This document shows positions 7,442 to 15,910 of a DNA stretch of 23,929 nucleotides, piece by piece. The notes under the pieces were generated by a model. It ran no database searches and was not told the DNA's origin. It was given only the letters and a program-made list of their open reading frames with translations. Source of the DNA: an uncultured Clostridia bacterium (GTDB lineage Bacteria; Bacillota; Clostridia; TANB77; CAG-508); assembly GCA_948517135.1 (NCBI GenBank), contig CAORJJ010000024.1:1-23929 (forward strand), in the 5' to 3' direction. Numbering within the stretch: the first letter of the stretch is position 1; every line of letters starts with the position of its first letter. A program made the translations under genes and the position numbers.

Positions 7442-8413
7442 ATGGCAATGAATCCAATGCAAAGAAGAGCGAGAACATCTTTTATTATGGGATTTCTTGT
7501 AGCATTAATTATAGGAGCTTTAGTAGTTGTTGCATTACTAATTAGAATTAAAGGAATAAATGAAGCAAAGGAAGCTTTAGAAGCATTACAAAAACAAGTA
7601 TATGTTGCAACAGCAGATATTGAATCTGGTGCAGAAGTTAGCTTAGAAGATTTTTCAATGGGAACAGTTCAAACTAAGATGGATGCAAGTTTAATGATTT
7701 CAGCAGATGATTTTGAATTTACAAATGAAGATGGTGAAATAGATCCAAAATATGATGAGGATGGTAATCAACTTGCAAAAACAATGATTATGAAAATAGA
7801 TGTTCCAGCAGGAACAATAATAACAAAAGATATGCTTGAAGAAGTAGATGATCAATTACAAGATTCTCAAAGAATACAAGAATTTAACATGATTAATTTA
7901 CCTTCTCAATTAAAAAATGGACAATATGTAGATGTAAGAATGTCTTTTCCTAATGGTCAAGACTTTGTCGTATTATCAAAGAAAAAAGTTTTAGGAACAA
8001 ATGCTACATCAATATGGCTTAAATTAAATGAATTAGAAATAAGCTTAATGAATAATGCAATTGTTGAATCTTATACAGGAACTGGTATAAAATTATATGC
8101 ACTTCCTTATATAGAAGCTGGAAGACAAAAAGAAGCAATACCTACATATGTTGTAAGTACAGATGTAATGAATTTAATGGGAAATAACCCTAATATTCTT
8201 GAAGAAGCACAAGCATATTATGCTAATTCAATTTCAGGAACTATTGGATATAGAGCTAGTACAATTGAACCGATGTTAGATCCAACAAGAGAACAAAGAA
8301 ATGAATTAGTAAGTGCAGGAAATGCAAATGAACAACAAACAGTAAGAGCTTTAAGACAAACATTTGTAGATAGTCTTGAAGGAACAGAAGATGTAGGGTA
8401 TGGTGAACAATAA
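7442..8413 (+). CDS. cpaB: CpaB/RcpC-like SAF-domain pilus assembly protein
   Basis: A 323-residue protein with a membrane helix at about 13-35, then a SAF-like beta-clip pattern: VATADIESGAEVSLEDF (55-71) and DVPAGTIITKDML (120-132), followed by NLPSQLKNGQYVDVRMSFPN (152-171), which resembles the 'GxxVDV' region of CpaB/RcpC. In Tad systems CpaB is a periplasmic or extracytoplasmic assembly protein. Here, without an outer membrane, it would face the wall. The ATG at 7442 is chosen because AGAGGAGGA lies 8 bases upstream; a longer in-frame ATG at 7382 has no ribosome binding site. It is the first gene of a tight same-strand operon. The C-terminal 60 residues are Gln/Asn/Glu-rich and unassigned. 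Confidence 0.75.
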   Translation: MAMNPMQRRARTSFIMGFLVALIIGALVVVALLIRIKGINEAKEALEALQKQVYVATADIESGAEVSLEDFSMGTVQTKMDASLMISADDFEFTNEDGEIDPKYDEDGNQLAKTMIMKIDVPAGTIITKDMLEEVDDQLQDSQRIQEFNMINLPSQLKNGQYVDVRMSFPNGQDFVVLSKKKVLGTNATSIWLKLNELEISLMNNAIVESYTGTGIKLYALPYIEAGRQKEAIPTYVVSTDVMNLMGNNPNILEEAQAYYANSISGTIGYRASTIEPMLDPTREQRNELVSAGNANEQQTVRALRQTFVDSLEGTEDVGYGEQ

Positions 8414-8436
8414 TAAAACTACGTTTGGAGGATATT

Positions 8437-9120
8437 ATGGAAAAAGTTGCTTTTATTGGAAGCTACGATAAAGCTGATATGTTAATATGTATTGCTAAAG
8501 TATTAACTTTAATGAAGAAAAAAGTTATAGTAATAGATACAACAGCTTTATCAAAAACTAGATATATCGTTCCAACAATGCAATCAACCAAACAATATAT
8601 AACAACTTTTGAAAATGTAGATGTAGCAATAGGCTTTGAAAGTATTGATCAAATTAAAGCCTATAGCTCACTTTCTAAAGCAGATACATTAGATTATGAT
8701 TATGCTTTAATAGATATAGATTCATATAGATCATATTACTATTTTGGCATAAAACCTGAAACTCAAAAATTCTTTGTAACATCATTCGATTTATACAATT
8801 TAAGACGTGGTTTGCAAGTTTTTAGAAAATTAACAGAACCAATTGGGATTAAAAGAGTTTTATTTACAAAAGAAATGGATCCAAAAGAAGAACAATATCT
8901 ATCATTTCTTTCAAAAAAACTACCTATAAAATGGGATCCAGATATTGTTTATTTTCCTTTTGATACAAGTGATTTGAATGCAATTTATTCAAATCAAAGA
9001 TCTGGAAGAATACAATTAAAAGGATTAAGTAATGCATATGTTGATGGGATTGAATATTTAGTTGAAGTAATTTCTGGCGCAAGCCAAGGAGAAGTTAGAA
9101 AAGCTGTAAAAAGATTATAA
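8437..9120 (+). CDS. MinD/CpaE-fold protein lacking a P-loop
   Basis: A 227-residue protein. It has the order of strands expected of a ParA/MinD/CpaE (TadZ) fold: MEKVAFIGSYDKADMLICIA at the N-terminus, KKKVIVIDTT (28-36) and DYDYALIDIDSY (86-97, a Walker B-like Asp93). The place of the Walker A loop holds GSYDKADM, with neither GxGKT nor the ParA signature lysine context, so ATP hydrolysis is doubtful. In Tad loci, CpaE/TadZ proteins position the machine at a cell site; I infer that role from order and fold. It begins 23 bases after cpaB with TGGAGG before the ATG; an in-frame TTG at 8425 lies within the Shine-Dalgarno region. It is probably a partner or pseudo-enzyme paralogue of the next gene. 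Confidence 0.6.
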   Translation: MEKVAFIGSYDKADMLICIAKVLTLMKKKVIVIDTTALSKTRYIVPTMQSTKQYITTFENVDVAIGFESIDQIKAYSSLSKADTLDYDYALIDIDSYRSYYYFGIKPETQKFFVTSFDLYNLRRGLQVFRKLTEPIGIKRVLFTKEMDPKEEQYLSFLSKKLPIKWDPDIVYFPFDTSDLNAIYSNQRSGRIQLKGLSNAYVDGIEYLVEVISGASQGEVRKAVKRL

Positions 9121-9135
9121 AAACTGGAGGAAACA

Positions 9136-9972
9136 ATGGCTATTATTAGTTTTTGGAGTGCAAGTGAAAAGGAAACAGGGCAAACATTAGCAGCAACAGC
9201 ATTTGCCACATATTTAGGAATTAAACATAATTATAAGATTTTACTTGTTGATGCTACTTTTCATGATGATGTTATGGAAAGATGCTTTTGGAAAATTGCA
9301 ACTCAAACTGCTGTAAATAAATTAAATAGAGGTAAAATGGATATTTCATCAGGTGCTGAAGGATTAGTTAGTGCTGTTGCTAGTAATAAAATAACTCCAG
9401 AGATAATAACTAATTTCACAAGAGTTGTTTTAAAAAATAGACTAGATGTACTATGTGGATTAAAAACAGAAATTAGAGATAATTTTACTAAATCTCTTAT
9501 GTTATATAAAGATTTAGTTACAATAGCTGATAAATATTATGATATGGTTCTAGTAGATTTAGAAAAAACTTTGAAAGCTGATACTACTAGAGCATTACTT
9601 GAAACATCACATTTGATAGTTACAGATTTTACACAAAACTATAAACAATTTGAAGAATATTTTGGTGCTATATCTGCTAATAAAAATATATTTAAAAAGG
9701 ATATAGTAATACCACTATTAACAAATGCAGATGAATGTTCAAAATATAATGTAAAAAATGTTTCAAGAGTTTTAAAAGAAAAATCTTTAAATACTGTCTT
9801 GTATAATCCAGTTTTTAAAGATGCAGCTTCAGAAGCAGGAGTAGCAAATTTCTTTTTAAGATATGGGTTATCAACAACAGGAAATGATAAAAATGCTGAT
9901 TTTATTAAAGCATTAGATGAACTTGATAAAACAATAGAATATAGATTAGAAGAACTAAAATATAAGGTTTAA
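9136..9972 (+). CDS. CpaE/TadZ-like MinD-fold protein with deviant Walker A
   Basis: A 278-residue protein of the MinD/ParA type. The N-terminus ISFWSASEKETGQTLAATAF aligns with the ParA deviant Walker A (KGGxGKT). Lys12 could be the signature lysine, but the P-loop lysine is Gln16, so only part of the nucleotide site is present. YKILLVDATF (33-42) gives the A' Asp39, and DMVLVDLEKT (136-145) a Walker B-like Asp141. Family role: polar or septal localisation of Tad machinery. It sits 15 bases after the previous MinD-fold gene and 27 bases before the ATPase, with CTGGAGGAAAC as ribosome binding site. Whether it still binds ATP is open. Confidence 0.65.
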   Translation: MAIISFWSASEKETGQTLAATAFATYLGIKHNYKILLVDATFHDDVMERCFWKIATQTAVNKLNRGKMDISSGAEGLVSAVASNKITPEIITNFTRVVLKNRLDVLCGLKTEIRDNFTKSLMLYKDLVTIADKYYDMVLVDLEKTLKADTTRALLETSHLIVTDFTQNYKQFEEYFGAISANKNIFKKDIVIPLLTNADECSKYNVKNVSRVLKEKSLNTVLYNPVFKDAASEAGVANFFLRYGLSTTGNDKNADFIKALDELDKTIEYRLEELKYKV

Positions 9973-9999
9973 AATTTAAAAGGGAGGAGAAGCCTTCAA

Positions 10000-12104
10000 A
10001 TGAATATAAAAAACATAGCTTTAATTTTCGTAGTACTTGTAGCAGCAGTTTATGCAATTGTACATATAATCAAGAAAAATAATAGCACAATTGAAGAAAA
10101 TGCTGAAGTTGACGATAAAACATTTACAATGGATAAAATGGTTAAATTTATTAAGCAAAGACTTGATGAAATAACTAAAGTAAATTTATATGATATTGGA
10201 TTATCAGAAGAAGAATTAAAAAGAAGAAAAGCTAAAAAGTATGAATTGAAAAAAGCTTTAAAAGGTTGTACATATGGAGATGTTAATGATAAAAAATATG
10301 TTAAAGAATTAATATATGATTTATTATCAAAAGAGTATGGTGTAGATGAAACAAATATATCAAAAGCAATTCCTTTTGATACACCATCATTATTAACAGC
10401 TCAAGATAAATTTGATATTATAATTCATGAATATAAAAAAGAATTTTCTTATGAGGCCTTAAATGAAATTATTAAAAAATATGACCTAGATAGAGAAAAG
10501 TTCATTGATGGCGAATCAAAACCTTGTTATGTTATAACAAAAGAAGAGATTGATGAAATATATGAACAAGAAGCATTTCAATTAGATTTCCCAGATAAAT
10601 TAGAAGTACTTGTTCAAAGAATTTATCAAAAATATAAAGGATATAGTACAATTGATGAAATAAGAGATATGAATATCGATGGTGTATCTGGAGGTACATC
10701 AGGACTTCCAGAGTCATTTTTAAGTCAAGTTGCTCAAACAGATGGAGATTACTTAAAACAAGCTATGGAATCAAAAATTCCAAGAGCATGTGATGCTATA
10801 TGGATATTTTTCCATGGTAAATCAATAAGACTTGCATTTTTATCATTTGGTACAGAAGCAGAATTAAAGAGAGTATGTCAAAATATATATAAATATAATA
10901 ACCCTGGTCAGTTATCTGATACTAATGGTTATAAAATTAATGAAATGAAGGATGGTTCTCGTGTCGTTGTTGTTAGACCATCAATGTGCGAAACGTGGGC
11001 ATTCTTCGTAAGAAAGTTCGACGTTCAAAAAGCTACTCTAGAACAAATAGTTAAATTTCCTGGTAAGGAAGATACTATCGATTTATTAAAATATATGGTT
11101 AAAGGTGCAAGAATTATAGCACTAACAGGAGAGCAAGGTTGCCGGAAAAACAACAATGCTTATGGCTATGATTGAAAATATATATGAAACAATGAACCTT
11201 CGTATCACAGAAACTGCATTCGAGCTTCATTTAAGAAAAATTTATCCAACAAGAAATATCGTATCAATGCGTGAAACTGAAACAATTTCTGGACAAGATT
11301 GTTTGGATGTTCAGAAAAAGACTGACGGTTCTGTTAATATAATCCGGAGAGGTTGCAACAGACCCCGTAGCATCTTGGATGATTCAATCTGCACAGGTTG
11401 CTTCTAAGTTTACATTATTTACACACCATGCTAAAACATTTCCAAACTTAGTTACAGCTCTTCGTAACTCAATGTTAAGAGCTGGAGTTTTCAAAGATGA
11501 AAAAACAGCAGAAGAACAAGTTGTTCAAGTTTTGAACTTTGATATACACTTAATAAAAGATTTTAGAGGAAGACGTTACATAGAAAGAATTACAGAATGT
11601 ATACCAGTTGAAGAAAAAAACGAATATACATTTGACCATAGAAAAGAAAAAACATTAGAAGGAAAATTTGATAAATTTTTTGATAATGCTACAATATTCT
11701 TTACAAAAGAAACAAACAGAGAATTATATAAACATCGTAATATACTAGAATTTGTTGATGATTCATATGTTCTTACAAATCCTATCTCACCTGAAAATAT
11801 AAAAGGTATGAGAGAAAACATGAATGATAGAGATATGATTGAATTTGATAAATTCTTAGAAAGAGTTTGGGGAATTAGACCACCTAAAATAGTACATTAT
11901 GATGAAAATGGAAATGAAATAAAAGAAACTGAAAATGTACCAGTTGCAGAGCAAGTACAAGCCTCAAGTGAATCTGCTAGAAAAGTTTCTACAAGTGTTC
12001 AAACACCTAGAAGACCTGCTCAAACTGGACAAACACAAAGAAGAACAAATCCTTCACAAGGAAATGTGAGAAGAACTCCAAGAAATGGAGCAAAATCTGA
12101 GTAA
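10000..12104 (+). CDS. cpaF: CpaF/TadA-type secretion ATPase needing two +1 frameshifts at CGG
   Basis: Read with a +1 shift at each of two CGG codons (11143 and 11345) this gives one 700-residue ATPase. An N-terminal membrane helix (about 5-22) and a 220-residue helical N-domain precede the core: Walker A GEQGCGKTT (377-385), Walker B-like IIGEV (447-451), the His box TLFTHHAKT (471-479), and a Pro/Gln/Arg/Thr-rich tail (about 650-700). It should power subunit extraction and assembly with the TadBC-like platform. Without shifts, translation stops at 11173 (391 aa, no catalytic Lys); with only the first, it stops at 11405. The Walker A consensus needs Gly377 from frame 0 and Gly382-Lys-Thr from frame +1, so the first shift is tightly placed. 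The flanking coding is otherwise intact. Alternatives are a decaying gene or assembly error. A membrane-anchored TadA is itself unusual. GGGAGGAG precedes the ATG. Confidence 0.8.
11140..11147 (+). other. +1 frameshift site 1: TGC-CGG-A inside Walker A
   Basis: Zero frame reads GGT TGC CGG AAA; the family motif requires GGT TGC (C) GGA AAA ACA, giving Gly-Cys-Gly-Lys-Thr. The in-frame codon at the break is CGG (11143-11145). AGGAG at 11127-11131 and AAGG at 11135-11138 lie upstream and could act as internal Shine-Dalgarno stimulators, as in prfB. Confidence 0.75.
11342..11349 (+). other. +1 frameshift site 2: ATC-CGG-A before the Walker B Glu
   Basis: The current frame reads ATA ATC CGG AGA; the family motif requires ATA ATC (C) GGA GAG GTT, giving Ile-Ile-Gly-Glu-Val. 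The in-frame codon at the break is CGG (11345-11347). No purine-rich Shine-Dalgarno is visible just upstream. Without the shift, translation ends 20 codons later at TAA 11405-11407. Confidence 0.75.
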
Positions 12105-12137
12105 TTTTTATTCTAGCAAGAAAGGTGGGAAAAATAG

Positions 12138-14219
12138 ATGACTCCAGAGATGATGAAGTACTTTATAATGGGAGTATTTGGATTATTTGCAATAGTTGCA
12201 ATAATTTATTATATTCTTATGAAAAAAATGCAAAATAAAACAACTAAATATGTTGCATCACTTGTTCAAGGTACTAAAAAATCTTCTTTTAGTATGGAAA
12301 TTTTTTATCAAAAATTCTATATTAATTGTGCGAAAATCCCTTTTTTAAGAAGATATACATTAAAATTAAGAAGAAGACTTGAAATTATAAATCTTGAAGA
12401 TGAATATCTTACTAGAAAACAAGTTGCTCAAATTATGTTAAAGGCAATACTTATAGTTATTCCTTTAACAGTTATTGTAATAATGGCAACTAAATCAAAC
12501 TTTTTAATAATGAGTTCACTATTATTATTTGAAATATTTTTTATAGAATCTATTATAGAAGGTATGGTAGATAGTGTTGATAATAAGTTATTAAAAGAAC
12601 AATTAGATTATTTTGCTGAAGTAAGACATGCTTACCATGAATATAACATGGTTGAAGAAGCTATATATGAAGTTTCTCAAGATGATGAAAAAGAAGTGTC
12701 TAGACAATCAGAAAAGATTTATGAAATATTAATTTCAGATGATCCAGAAACAGAACTTGAAAAATATTATGATATTGCTCCAAATAGTTACTTAAAAGAA
12801 TTTGCTGGAATATCATATTTAACTAGAGAATTTGGTGATAGAAAAGATAAAGATGGTGCATCACTTTATTTAAAAAACTTAAATAATATTACACAAGAGA
12901 TGCAACTTGAAATTTTAAAAAGAGATAAACTAGATTATGTATTCCAAAGTTTATCTATGATTGCAGCACTACCAATATTATTTATTGATGCTGTAAAAGG
13001 ATGGTGCATTAGCCAATTCTCATTTACAAGACAATTTTATAATGGATCACTTGGATTTTTTTGTCAAATTGGAATTGTTATAGCAACTTTTGTTTGTTAT
13101 GTACTTGTTAGAAAATTAAAAGATAATGGTAGTGTAAACACTACAAAAAATATGGAAAATCCATGGCAAAAGAAATTATATGATAAAAAACTTATAAAGA
13201 AATTTGTTGATTTATTTATACCCAAAAAAGGTACAAAAGATTATAATAAAACTATAAAATTATTAAAAGATTCTGCATCAAAATTAAAAATAGAATGGTT
13301 ATATATAAATCGTTTAACAGCAGCTGCATGTTGCTTTGCGGGTGCAATTATAATATTGTTTGCAGCTCATAAAACAGCTATAAATTATCAATTTACAGAA
13401 CCAACTGCTGATTATAACTTAATGGGGTCAATGACAGAAAGTCAAGAACGTAAAGCAATGCAAGTTACTGAAATGGATAATGTATTTTTGGAAAAATATC
13501 AATATGATTATGATGTTACATATGAAATTTTAGCAGAAGAAATCGCAGAATCTGATGAATATGGAAATGGTCAAAATTCAGAAGATCAATTAAAATTTAT
13601 TACAGATAGAGTATGGGAAAAACTTCAAATTGTACAATCAGAATATGTAAAATGGTTTGAAGTTCTTATTTCATTAGGTATAATGGTTATTGGATATCAA
13701 TCTCCAATTTGGCTTTTAATTTTCCAAAAAATTATGAGACAAATGGATATGGAAAATGAAGTAATGCAGTTCCAAACAATTATTCTAATGCTTATGAAAA
13801 TTGAAAGAGTTAATGTTGAAATGATTTTGGAATGGCTTGAAAGGTATGCAAATATTTTTAAAGAACCAATTTCTAAGTGTGTAAATAACTATGAAGCAGG
13901 TGCTTGGGAAGCTCTTGAAGAATTAAAAAATGAAATTTCATTCCAACAATTAATAAGAATTGTTGAAAGTCTTCAGGCAGCTGTTGAACAAATTCCAATT
14001 AGAGAAGCATTTGATGAATTAGATTCTGAAAGAGCATATCATCAAGAAAAAAGAAAAGAATCAAATGAAAGAACAATTTCGAGAAAATCTATGATAGGAA
14101 AAGTTTTTGGGTTTGGACCAATGGTTGTTCTATTTGTTGTATATTTAATTATTCCACTTTGTGTAATAGGTATGACAAGTATGACAACATCATTTGATCA
14201 AATGCAAACAATGATATAG
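12138..14219 (+). CDS. Fused TadB-TadC-like membrane platform protein
   Basis: A 693-residue membrane protein with about eight predicted helices near 8-27, 101-117, 121-141, 269-286, 305-325, 392-411, 506-526 and 655-679. Two cytoplasmic helical blocks, around 150-260 (QLDYFAEVRHAYHEYNMVEE) and 540-650 (EVMQFQTIILMLMKIERVNV), repeat the arrangement of the T2SSF/TadB/TadC family. Tad loci usually encode two separate proteins, TadB and TadC; here one chain appears to contain both halves, joined around residues 330-390. It would be the inner-membrane base driven by the CpaF ATPase. It starts 33 bases after that gene with AAGGTGGG upstream and ends 12 bases before the first pilin-like gene. Confidence 0.7.
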   Translation: MTPEMMKYFIMGVFGLFAIVAIIYYILMKKMQNKTTKYVASLVQGTKKSSFSMEIFYQKFYINCAKIPFLRRYTLKLRRRLEIINLEDEYLTRKQVAQIMLKAILIVIPLTVIVIMATKSNFLIMSSLLLFEIFFIESIIEGMVDSVDNKLLKEQLDYFAEVRHAYHEYNMVEEAIYEVSQDDEKEVSRQSEKIYEILISDDPETELEKYYDIAPNSYLKEFAGISYLTREFGDRKDKDGASLYLKNLNNITQEMQLEILKRDKLDYVFQSLSMIAALPILFIDAVKGWCISQFSFTRQFYNGSLGFFCQIGIVIATFVCYVLVRKLKDNGSVNTTKNMENPWQKKLYDKKLIKKFVDLFIPKKGTKDYNKTIKLLKDSASKLKIEWLYINRLTAAACCFAGAIIILFAAHKTAINYQFTEPTADYNLMGSMTESQERKAMQVTEMDNVFLEKYQYDYDVTYEILAEEIAESDEYGNGQNSEDQLKFITDRVWEKLQIVQSEYVKWFEVLISLGIMVIGYQSPIWLLIFQKIMRQMDMENEVMQFQTIILMLMKIERVNVEMILEWLERYANIFKEPISKCVNNYEAGAWEALEELKNEISFQQLIRIVESLQAAVEQIPIREAFDELDSERAYHQEKRKESNERTISRKSMIGKVFGFGPMVVLFVVYLIIPLCVIGMTSMTTSFDQMQTMI

Positions 14220-14231
14220 GAGAAAGAAATT

Positions 14232-15149
14232 ATGGAAGCTAACATTGCAAAATTAGTACATATAGTTGGTGGAATTTTAATTGGTGTTGTTTTACTTTCA
14301 CTAATTTCATATTTCTTTTCTTCAATTGGGCTTTTGCCTTCACAAGAAGATGAAACTGAATCTAGAGAGCAACTTGCAAAATTTAATTTAGAATATGAAA
14401 TATATGATAAAAAAGGAATGTATGGTGTTGATGTTATTTCTTGTTTAAATAAAGCACAAAGTAATAATGAAAAATATGCAGAAGGTGGAGGGTTTTTAAC
14501 AGGAAATGAATATGGAAAAGATTTTTATGTAGATGTATATGTAAGATTAACAAAAAAGGAATATCTAGAAGAATCTGTTGAAGTCTATTATATTGATAAA
14601 GGAGTGCAAAGACAGTTATTTTCTCATGTAGATAAAAATAGTACATCTATAATAAAACCTGAAGTTCCATTATCAATTGATGGAATAAATTTAACAATGA
14701 AAAGTGTTGGTTTTTTTAAAAATAATGATTCATTAGAAAATGCCTATACAACTTTTAGTGGCGAAACAGAAATTCAATTAGATAAAATTACAGATGTTAA
14801 AATTGAAAAACCAATAGGTGATATAAAATCTCCTATAATAAAGAATAAAGGACAATATTCTCATCTTGATTTTAATGGAACAGAAATTAATGGGTATTAT
14901 ACTTTAAGGGATAAAGAAGAAAAACATGATAAAAATCTAGAAAGTTTAATTATGTTATCAAATAAATCTGATATTGGAAATTTAACAAGAGTTGTTACTA
15001 ATACTACTGGAAAGAATTTAGATGTATGGAGTAGAATGGTTTGGAAAACAGCTTTATATGATTTAAAATCTAGACAGTTTAAATGTGATTTTATAACTTA
15101 TAATGATAAAACAGGAAGAGTAAGTGAAATAGGATTTTCAGAAATATAA
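14232..15149 (+). CDS. Pilin-like protein, FN-x2-YE-x-YDK family, 305 aa
   Basis: A 305-residue protein with an N-terminal membrane helix at about 8-30 and no cleavable signal sequence visible. At 51-60 it has FNLEYEIYDK, followed by GVDVISCLNKAQSNNEKY. The same order (helix, then about 20 residues, then FN-x2-[YF]-x2-Y and a short 'li-x2-a-x2-N' stretch) occurs in the genes at 15167, 15911 and, less closely, 16424. I read these as paralogous exported subunits of the Tad-like machine, orientated N-in with the domain outside. There is no exact family name I can give. The ribosome binding site GGAGAAAG overlaps the stop of the TadBC-like gene, so coupling is likely. Confidence 0.6.
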   Translation: MEANIAKLVHIVGGILIGVVLLSLISYFFSSIGLLPSQEDETESREQLAKFNLEYEIYDKKGMYGVDVISCLNKAQSNNEKYAEGGGFLTGNEYGKDFYVDVYVRLTKKEYLEESVEVYYIDKGVQRQLFSHVDKNSTSIIKPEVPLSIDGINLTMKSVGFFKNNDSLENAYTTFSGETEIQLDKITDVKIEKPIGDIKSPIIKNKGQYSHLDFNGTEINGYYTLRDKEEKHDKNLESLIMLSNKSDIGNLTRVVTNTTGKNLDVWSRMVWKTALYDLKSRQFKCDFITYNDKTGRVSEIGFSEI

Positions 15150-15166
15150 AATATTGGGAGTAATAT

Positions 15167-15856
15167 ATGGATAATGCATCAAAAGCTTTAATTATGGCTG
15201 CATCAATACTACTTGGAGTAATGCTTTTCTCTGTATTTGTATATGTTTTTAGAGCAGGTGCAAGTTTAGATGAAACTTATGATGCAGCACAAAATGTAAG
15301 ACAATTAAATTTATTTAATTCGTATTTTGAAGTATATGATAAAGATGATAATACAATATTGGATATGATTACTGTTGCTAATAGAGCATATAGTGTTAAT
15401 AAAGATGCTAATTATGATGAGACAATGGCAATTAAGATAGTTATTGAAATAGGTGATAAATTTTATGTTATTCCTAATATAGAGCCACCTAAATTTAAGG
15501 AGGAAGAAAGGAATTTTGGAAGAAATAAAATTTTTAACGGAACAGCAGATGGAAATATTGATGGAGAATCTTTTTCAATATATGATTTAGTTGAAAAGTC
15601 TTTAGAAGATTTAGGAGTGGATAAAATATCAAATGCAGGCTATTATAATAAATTAGATAAATTATCTACTAGTTTATTAGGAAAAACTTATTATAAAGAT
15701 GCAAAAGGAAATGATGCTATAAGGAATAATACAACAGTATATAAATATATATTTGAACGTAGTGATATAAATTATAAAGAGTCAACAGGTAGAATTGACT
15801 ATATGAAGTTTAAAGCAGTAGGAAATACTAAAAATTGGGAATTAAATGTTAAATAA
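15167..15856 (+). CDS. Pilin-like protein with NASKAL N-terminus, 229 aa
   Basis: A 229-residue protein starting MDNASKALIMAASILLGVML, an acidic cap and amphipathic start leading into a membrane helix (about 8-29). FNSYFEVYDK at 50-59 and the following DMITVANRAYSVN match the paralogue at 14232. The N-terminus matches those of the 16424 and 17019 products (M-[DE]-x-NAS-[KQ]-AL). This shared start probably marks proteins handled by the same machine. The remainder is a predicted extracellular beta-rich domain with no recognised family. It is preceded by GGGAG and starts 17 bases after the previous gene. It is the last gene before an internal promoter. Confidence 0.6.
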   Translation: MDNASKALIMAASILLGVMLFSVFVYVFRAGASLDETYDAAQNVRQLNLFNSYFEVYDKDDNTILDMITVANRAYSVNKDANYDETMAIKIVIEIGDKFYVIPNIEPPKFKEEERNFGRNKIFNGTADGNIDGESFSIYDLVEKSLEDLGVDKISNAGYYNKLDKLSTSLLGKTYYKDAKGNDAIRNNTTVYKYIFERSDINYKESTGRIDYMKFKAVGNTKNWELNVK

Positions 15857-15864
15857 TGTATTAG

Positions 15865-15893
15865 TTGTCTAAAATTTAAAAATATGATATAAT
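15865..15893 (+). promoter_or_regulatory. Internal sigma-A promoter with extended -10
   Basis: TTGTCT (15865-15870), a 17-base spacer and TATAAT (15888-15893), with TGA just before it. It sits in the 54-base gap before the frameshifted pilin-like gene at 15911 and would give a leader of about 10 bases. It splits the locus into an assembly-machine part and a subunit part. Confidence 0.75.
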
Positions 15894-15910
15894 AAAAGTG
15901 TAGGATATTT

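Noticed and set aside
11143..11145. CGG reassigned to another amino acid, with no frameshift
   Set aside because: A reassigned CGG would leave the zero frame unchanged, which meets stops soon after (11173, 11405, 15980), while the conserved motifs lie in the +1 frame.
11140..11350. Simple pseudogene or sequencing error as the account of the broken ATPase
   Set aside because: Not fully excluded, but disfavoured: both insertions are a C making an in-frame CGG, a third unrelated gene shows the same, no homopolymers are involved, there are no other lesions, and the downstream operon is intact.
11156..11407. A separate small 83-aa gene between the two ATPase parts
   Set aside because: It has no ribosome binding site, and its sequence is the middle of the CpaF core, continuous with both sides once shifts are applied.
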